Positions 6,821 to 10,072 of a DNA stretch of 10,072 bases are shown here, in pieces (the first letter of the stretch is position 1; every line of letters begins with the position of its first letter). The stretch comes from an uncultured bacterium (GTDB lineage: Bacteria > Patescibacteriota > Patescibacteriia > Patescibacteriales > Patescibacteriaceae). The notes beneath the pieces are model-generated. The model was not told the DNA's origin. It saw nothing but the letters and a program-made list of their open reading frames with translations, and searched no databases. Position numbers and translations under genes: made by a program. Where the stretch lies: NCBI GenBank assembly GCA_937868555.1, contig CALMNI010000056.1, positions 1 to 10,072 of the forward strand, read 5' to 3'.

Positions 6821-7384
6821 TTAACCGCTCTTGCGATTGAAAATTTTAGAAGTAAAGCCCTGTTTTCCGCCCGAGCGTCCCTTTCCTTCGCGGCGTGGGT
6901 CAATAATCTTTTCTTTCTTTTCAGAAGCGCCTTCATTGCTCTTTTCCGTACCCTTATCAGCAACCTTGATTCCCTCATCTTCCTTAGGAGCAGAGCCGAG
7001 TTTCATTGGGTCAGCAATTTTTTCCTTGCGTCCAGCTTTAACACCGCTATCCTTAAGTTCTCCTAAGGTTACATTGATATGGCTCATGCGCTTTAACAAA
7101 GGAGTAGCCCGGCCGTGAGCACGCGGCAACCAACGCTTTAGAACGGGTCCGCCGTCAACGCGGATTTCTTTTATAAATAGGTTATCTTCCGCCAAATCAA
7201 AATTGTGCGTAGCATTAGCAACGGCTGAAGCAATAACTTTGCGTACTGGTGCAGCGGCAATTTTACCTACAAATTTCAACTGATCCAAAGCAGCAGCAAC
7301 CGGCCTACCCTTTAACAGGTTGACGACCAAACGCACTTTGCGCGGTGAAATCTTAATATAGCGAGCAGAGGATTTAACTTCCAT
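6821..7384 (-). CDS. rplV: 50S ribosomal protein L22 (uL22) with long charged C-terminal tail
   Basis: L22 binds all domains of 23S rRNA; its beta-hairpin lines the peptide exit tunnel. Residues 1-110 are a standard L22: ARYIKISPRKVRLVVNLLKG (7-26), then the hairpin region VDGGPVLKRWLPRAHGRATP (77-96) and KRMSHINVTL (99-108). The family usually ends here at about 110 residues, but this protein runs on to 187. The extra 77 residues are charged and low in hydrophobics, with two copies of KEKI(A/I)DP (120-126 and 157-163) and a basic end GFTSKIFNRKSG. The frame is intact to a TAA, so the tail is not a frameshift artefact that can be seen here. The ATG follows rpsS by 8 bases in the context AATTATATG. 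Confidence 0.97.
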   Translation of the reverse strand: MEVKSSARYIKISPRKVRLVVNLLKGRPVAAALDQLKFVGKIAAAPVRKVIASAVANATHNFDLAEDNLFIKEIRVDGGPVLKRWLPRAHGRATPLLKRMSHINVTLGELKDSGVKAGRKEKIADPMKLGSAPKEDEGIKVADKGTEKSNEGASEKKEKIIDPRREGKGRSGGKQGFTSKIFNRKSG

Positions 7385-7392
7385 ATAATTCG

Positions 7393-7677
7393 TTATTTGC
7401 CTTTAGACTGTTCCTTGGCCATCTTACCGCCATGGTTAATGAACTTACGCGTTGGAGAAAATTCTCCGAACTTGTGTCCAACCATGTTTTCATTGACCAA
7501 AACTGGGATATGAATCTTTCCATTATGCACTCCGATTGTAAACCCAACCATTTCCGGAGTAATCGTTGCAGCGCGATCCCAAATCTTAATTGGGGTTTTA
7601 TCGCCCGGCTTCATAGAAATAATTTTCTTTTGAAGACGTTCGTTAATATAGGGTCCTTTTTTTAGACTTCTAGACAT
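7393..7677 (-). CDS. rpsS: 30S ribosomal protein S19 (uS19)
   Basis: S19 is a small-subunit head protein that pairs with S13 and contacts L5 in an intersubunit bridge. The 94-residue product has the usual length. It carries RSLKKGPY (3-10), [13 protein letters not shown] (33-45), VHNGK (50-54) and [13 protein letters not shown] (65-77), all diagnostic for the family. The ATG is 9 bases after the rplB stop in the context TCCGTATG. No Shine-Dalgarno sequence is present. Confidence 0.99.
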   Translation of the reverse strand: MSRSLKKGPYINERLQKKIISMKPGDKTPIKIWDRAATITPEMVGFTIGVHNGKIHIPVLVNENMVGHKFGEFSPTRKFINHGGKMAKEQSKGK

Positions 7678-7686
7678 ACGGATGGC

Positions 7687-8529
7687 TTAAAGTTTTTTGC
7701 CGTTACGGCGAGTGATAATCAACTTGTTTGATTGCTTTTTTCCAGAACGGGTCTTAACACCATAAGCGTTCTTACCCCATTTTGTTTTTGGATGCTTCAA
7801 ACCAATAGACTGGTTTCCTTCACCACCTCCATGCGGGTGATCATTTGGGTTCATAGCAGTACCTCGAACCGTTGGACGGCGTCCAAGGTAGCGGCTGCGT
7901 CCTGCTTTTCCAAGAGTAACATGGCGACGATCAATATTACCAACTTGGCCAACTGTACCAAGGCACTCTTTCTTTACTAAACGGATCTCACCAGAGGGTA
8001 ATTTTAATTGAGCGTATTTCTTATCTACTGACATTATGAACAAAGCATTTCCAGCTCCGCGAGCCAAACGCCCGCCTTGGCCGGGTTCGAGTTCAACGTT
8101 ATGAACAGGCAAACCGACTGGAATAAATTCCAAAGGCATAGCATTGCCTACTTTCGGCTCTATAGCTTCGCGCGAAGATGCAACTTCCATGCCAACTGTT
8201 AAACCTACCGGGACAATCATATAACGCTTTTCGCCGTCCTTATAATTGACAAGCGCCAAACGAGGTCCGCGACTAGGATCATACTCAATCGTCTTGACTA
8301 CGCCAGGAACGCCATACTTATCACGCTTAAAATCAACCAAGCGAAGATAGCGCTTAACGCCACCGCCTTGATGGCGAACAGTAATCTTTCCTTGAGCATT
8401 GCGTCCGGCATGCTTCTTCCGAATTACGATCAATGACTCTTCAGGAGTTTTTGAAGTAATATCAGAAAAATCTTCGAAGCTTGCGCCACGACGGCCAGGG
8501 GTAGTAGGTTTTAATTTCTTAATTGCCAT
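7687..8529 (-). CDS. rplB: 50S ribosomal protein L2 (uL2)
   Basis: L2 is one of the most conserved ribosomal proteins. It is needed for subunit association and sits near the peptidyl-transferase centre. The 280-residue product has the normal length. An OB-fold/SH3-like RNA-binding region spans about 40-200, with GRNAQGKITVRHQGGG (42-57), EYDPSRGPRLALVNY (82-96) and PGQGGRLARGAG (149-160). The C-terminal signature MNPNDHPHGGGEG (226-238) holds the conserved histidine long studied for peptidyl-transferase function (H231, counterpart of E. coli H229). The ATG is 5 bases after the rplW stop. A GAAGG lies 12 bases upstream of it, rather far for strong pairing. Confidence 0.99.
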   Translation of the reverse strand: MAIKKLKPTTPGRRGASFEDFSDITSKTPEESLIVIRKKHAGRNAQGKITVRHQGGGVKRYLRLVDFKRDKYGVPGVVKTIEYDPSRGPRLALVNYKDGEKRYMIVPVGLTVGMEVASSREAIEPKVGNAMPLEFIPVGLPVHNVELEPGQGGRLARGAGNALFIMSVDKKYAQLKLPSGEIRLVKKECLGTVGQVGNIDRRHVTLGKAGRSRYLGRRPTVRGTAMNPNDHPHGGGEGNQSIGLKHPKTKWGKNAYGVKTRSGKKQSNKLIITRRNGKKL

Positions 8530-8534
8530 ATAGT

Positions 8535-8924
8535 TTAAACGCCTTCGTAAAGACTAATGGTCTTGCCTTTAGGCAGACTTACAATAGCCTTTTTCCAGTC
8601 CTTACGTTTTCCAGAAACGCGACCAAAACGACGAACTTTGCCTTCGTTGCGGATCATGTTTACTTTAATAGGAGCAACACCATATACGTCTTTTACTGCC
8701 TTAGCTACTTCAATTTTATTTGCATCCATTGCTACTGCAAAGAAATACTGGTTATTGACTTGCTGATGGGAAGCTTTCTCAGAAATAAGAGGACGGATTA
8801 AAACTCGATATGCGTTAGAAATCCGCTTAGGGCTCTTCTTAGCAACGTCCTTCTTCGAATCATCAACATACAAATCTTTCATGCTGCCATCGACTTCTTT
8901 TTTTGTATCTTTAAAAATTGCCAT
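8535..8924 (-). CDS. rplW: 50S ribosomal protein L23 (uL23) with N-terminal extension
   Basis: L23 lies at the tunnel exit and is the main docking point for trigger factor and signal recognition particle. The core starts at about residue 40 (RVLIRPLISEKAS) and includes NQYFFAVAMDANKIEVAKAV, VYGVAPIKVNMI and the basic GKVRRFGRVSGKRKDWKKA before the C-terminal ISLYEGV. With the ATG at 8924 the product is 129 residues, about 30 longer than E. coli L23 at the N-terminus. I chose this ATG because it stands 4 bases after the rplD stop and has T at -1. An internal ATG at 8882 would give 115 residues but has C at -1. Upstream in-frame starts would overlap rplD. The extension is charged (KDTKKEVDGS, then VDDSKKDVAKKSPKR). 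Confidence 0.94.
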   Translation of the reverse strand: MAIFKDTKKEVDGSMKDLYVDDSKKDVAKKSPKRISNAYRVLIRPLISEKASHQQVNNQYFFAVAMDANKIEVAKAVKDVYGVAPIKVNMIRNEGKVRRFGRVSGKRKDWKKAIVSLPKGKTISLYEGV

Positions 8925-8928
8925 AGGT

Positions 8929-9576
8929 TTAGTTCTTATATCGCTCTTCAATGGCGTCTACTGCTTTTTTAGTAGCAACGACATGACGATATTTCAAAAT
9001 ATCAACCAAATTAATATTATCAATGCCAATCAGCTTGACTCCAGTAAGATTGCGGGCAGAATTCTTAGTCATACCTTCAGGCAAAGTTTCCAACACCAAA
9101 ACGGAACGCTTAGCTGCTGAGAAAGCCTTGTCGTTGATATTCTTAACAATAGAATCAAACAATTTTGTCTTGTATTCAGAAAAATTCAATTCATCAAGAA
9201 TCGCGAATTGGTTGCTAGCAACTTTATCAGACAAAGCGATGCGCAAAGCTTGGCGTTTCATTTTTGCATTGATGCCTTTAGAAAAATTCCTATTGCTTGT
9301 TGGACCAAATGTGACACCGCCACCAATCCAAATTGGGCTGCGGCTTGAACCAGCACGAGCGCGACCAGTCCCCTTTTGTCGCCATGGCTTTTTACCACCA
9401 CCGCGAACTTCGCTGCGATCTTTCGTATGGGCAAGAACTAAACGTTCATTAGACATTTGAGCAACAACAGCTTGATGGATCAAAGCCTCGTTTGCAGGTT
9501 GGCCAAACACTTTATCAGACAATTCTGCTTCGGAAATGACTTCGCCTTTTTGGTTGTATATTTTTTGCTTGATCAT
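8929..9576 (-). CDS. rplD: 50S ribosomal protein L4 (uL4)
   Basis: L4 binds 23S rRNA early and sends a loop into the exit tunnel. In E. coli it also represses its own operon through the S10 leader, which would lie outside this window. The 215-residue product has the typical length. The tunnel loop is clear: TKDRSEVRGGGKKPWRQKGT (51-70), GRARAGSSRSPIWIGGG (71-87) and VTFGP. The globular part ends with LRIALSDKVASNQ and a typical helix. I set the start at the ATG at 9576, one base after the rplC stop (TAATATG); a longer in-frame reading would overlap rplC by 27 codons. This gene has one of the few acceptable Shine-Dalgarno-like sequences in the window. Confidence 0.98.
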   Translation of the reverse strand: MIKQKIYNQKGEVISEAELSDKVFGQPANEALIHQAVVAQMSNERLVLAHTKDRSEVRGGGKKPWRQKGTGRARAGSSRSPIWIGGGVTFGPTSNRNFSKGINAKMKRQALRIALSDKVASNQFAILDELNFSEYKTKLFDSIVKNINDKAFSAAKRSVLVLETLPEGMTKNSARNLTGVKLIGIDNINLVDILKYRHVVATKKAVDAIEERYKN

Positions 9577-9577
9577 A

Positions 9578-10072
9578 TTAGTTGGCCTTCTTTTCCGCAG
9601 AAGCTTCATCAGAAGCAGGGGCGGGTTCTTCAGATGCTTCTTCAGAAGCAGCTTCAATTTTTTCTTCAGGAGTTTCCTCTATTTTCACTTCTTCAGTAGG
9701 CTGTTCGGAAGCGGGTTCAGGTTCAGTGACTTTGTCTTCAACAGTCTCAGTTGCTTCAATGTTTTCTTCTGAAGTGATTTCTTCGGTATTTTCCTCTGCA
9801 ACAGGGGCTTCAACAATTACTTCAGGATCTCCTAAAACCAATTCGCCTTCAGCCGATAATAGGATTAAGCCATTGCGAGCGCCAGGTACAGCGCCCTTAA
9901 TATATAGGCTGTTAGTTGATACATCAATGGATACAATTTCTACATCATGCAAAGTAACGCGATCGCCGCCGGTACGTCCACCCATGCGCGTTCCTTTAAA
10001 GACGTGCTGTACACCTCCGGCTCCAACAGATCCGGAAGCACGCAATTGGTCTTTATTACCGTGAGTAGCATC
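9578..10072 (-). CDS. rplC: 50S ribosomal protein L3 (uL3), 5' end missing, acidic C-terminal tail
   Basis: L3 starts large-subunit assembly and reaches toward the peptidyl-transferase centre. The gene runs off the window edge, so only the last 164 residues are seen. The first visible residues, DATHGNKDQLRASGSVG, continue as GGVQHVFKGTRMGGRTGGDR, then VEIVSIDVSTNSLYIKGAVPG and NGLILLSAEGE, all standard for the L3 C-terminal half. The TTG codon in DQLRAS is an internal leucine, not a start. The family normally ends soon after this point. Here about 85 more residues follow from LGDPEV (9835 down to 9581), with about 30 Asp/Glu, many Ala, Pro and Ser, and only five Lys. The tail is in frame up to a TAA. 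It looks disordered; its role is unknown. Confidence 0.97.
   Translation of the reverse strand, partial: DATHGNKDQLRASGSVGAGGVQHVFKGTRMGGRTGGDRVTLHDVEIVSIDVSTNSLYIKGAVPGARNGLILLSAEGELVLGDPEVIVEAPVAEENTEEITSEENIEATETVEDKVTEPEPASEQPTEEVKIEETPEEKIEAASEEASEEPAPASDEASAEKKAN
9586..9590 (-). promoter_or_regulatory. Shine-Dalgarno-like GAAGG before rplD
   Basis: On the mRNA strand, GAAGG stands 9 bases before the rplD ATG, inside the last codons of rplC. It is the best-placed purine-rich match to the 16S rRNA 3' end that I found among the 19 starts in the window. Most of the others have none at a useful distance. Confidence 0.4.

Noticed and set aside
6710-7066. Plus-strand open frame of 118 codons opposite rpsC/rplV, and a minus-strand frame at 6691-6978
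   Set aside because: Both overlap clearly recognised L22 and S3 coding sequence in other frames and show no family features.
9577-9657. Longer rplD reading with 27 extra N-terminal residues
   Set aside because: It would overlap the end of rplC and adds Leu/Lys-rich sequence not found in L4. The ATG at 9576 fits the junction and the family start.
9582-10064. Long plus-strand open frame of 160 codons, Ser-rich, opposite rplC
   Set aside because: It is the reverse-strand shadow of the L3 acidic tail: GAA/GCA codons read backwards give Ser/Phe/Cys-type codons. It lies fully inside a recognisable gene and resembles no protein family.
1-10072. CRISPR array, tRNA or rRNA genes, insertion sequences, defence or secretion systems
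   Set aside because: No regularly spaced repeats, no RNA gene signatures, no transposase or terminal repeats. The window is filled with ribosomal-protein genes and secY.

Overview
The whole window is one stretch of a ribosomal-protein operon, read entirely from the minus strand (from high to low coordinates). Twenty genes lie head to tail, with only 1 to 15 bases between neighbours and no overlaps: rplC (5' end cut off by the window edge), rplD, rplW, rplB, rpsS, rplV, rpsC, rplP, rpmC, rpsQ, rplN, rplX, rplE, rpsZ/rpsN (zinc type), rpsH, rplF, rplR, rpsE, rplO and secY. This is the classic S10 operon joined without a break to the spc operon. The only stretch outside genes longer than 15 bases is the first 52 bases, downstream of secY. 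It holds a small palindrome that resembles a dispersed repeat and is not a convincing terminator.

The organism is a bacterium using the standard code, and most likely a member of the Candidate Phyla Radiation (Patescibacteria), perhaps near Parcubacteria. The main reason is that rpmD (L30) is missing from its usual place between rpsE and rplO. Loss of L30 is known to be general in that group. Several ribosomal proteins also carry long charged or low-complexity extensions (L3, L22, S5, L23). The phylum placement is inference from one locus, not a phylogeny.

The genes work together. Eleven encode large-subunit and small-subunit proteins of the S10 block (L3 to S17, without S10 itself, which would lie outside the window). 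The next eight encode the spc block (L14 to L15). secY encodes the channel through which ribosomes deliver membrane and secreted proteins. No promoter, terminator or attenuator could be recognised inside the cluster, so one long transcript with translational coupling is the simplest reading.

There is no new defence system, mobile element or RNA gene here. The most unusual signal is in the start sites. All 19 complete genes have T immediately before the ATG, 14 of the 19 fall into four recurring pre-start families, and almost none has a well-placed Shine-Dalgarno sequence. The start positions of rplD, rplW, rpmC and rpsE were chosen shorter than the longest open frames, using gene junctions and family length.
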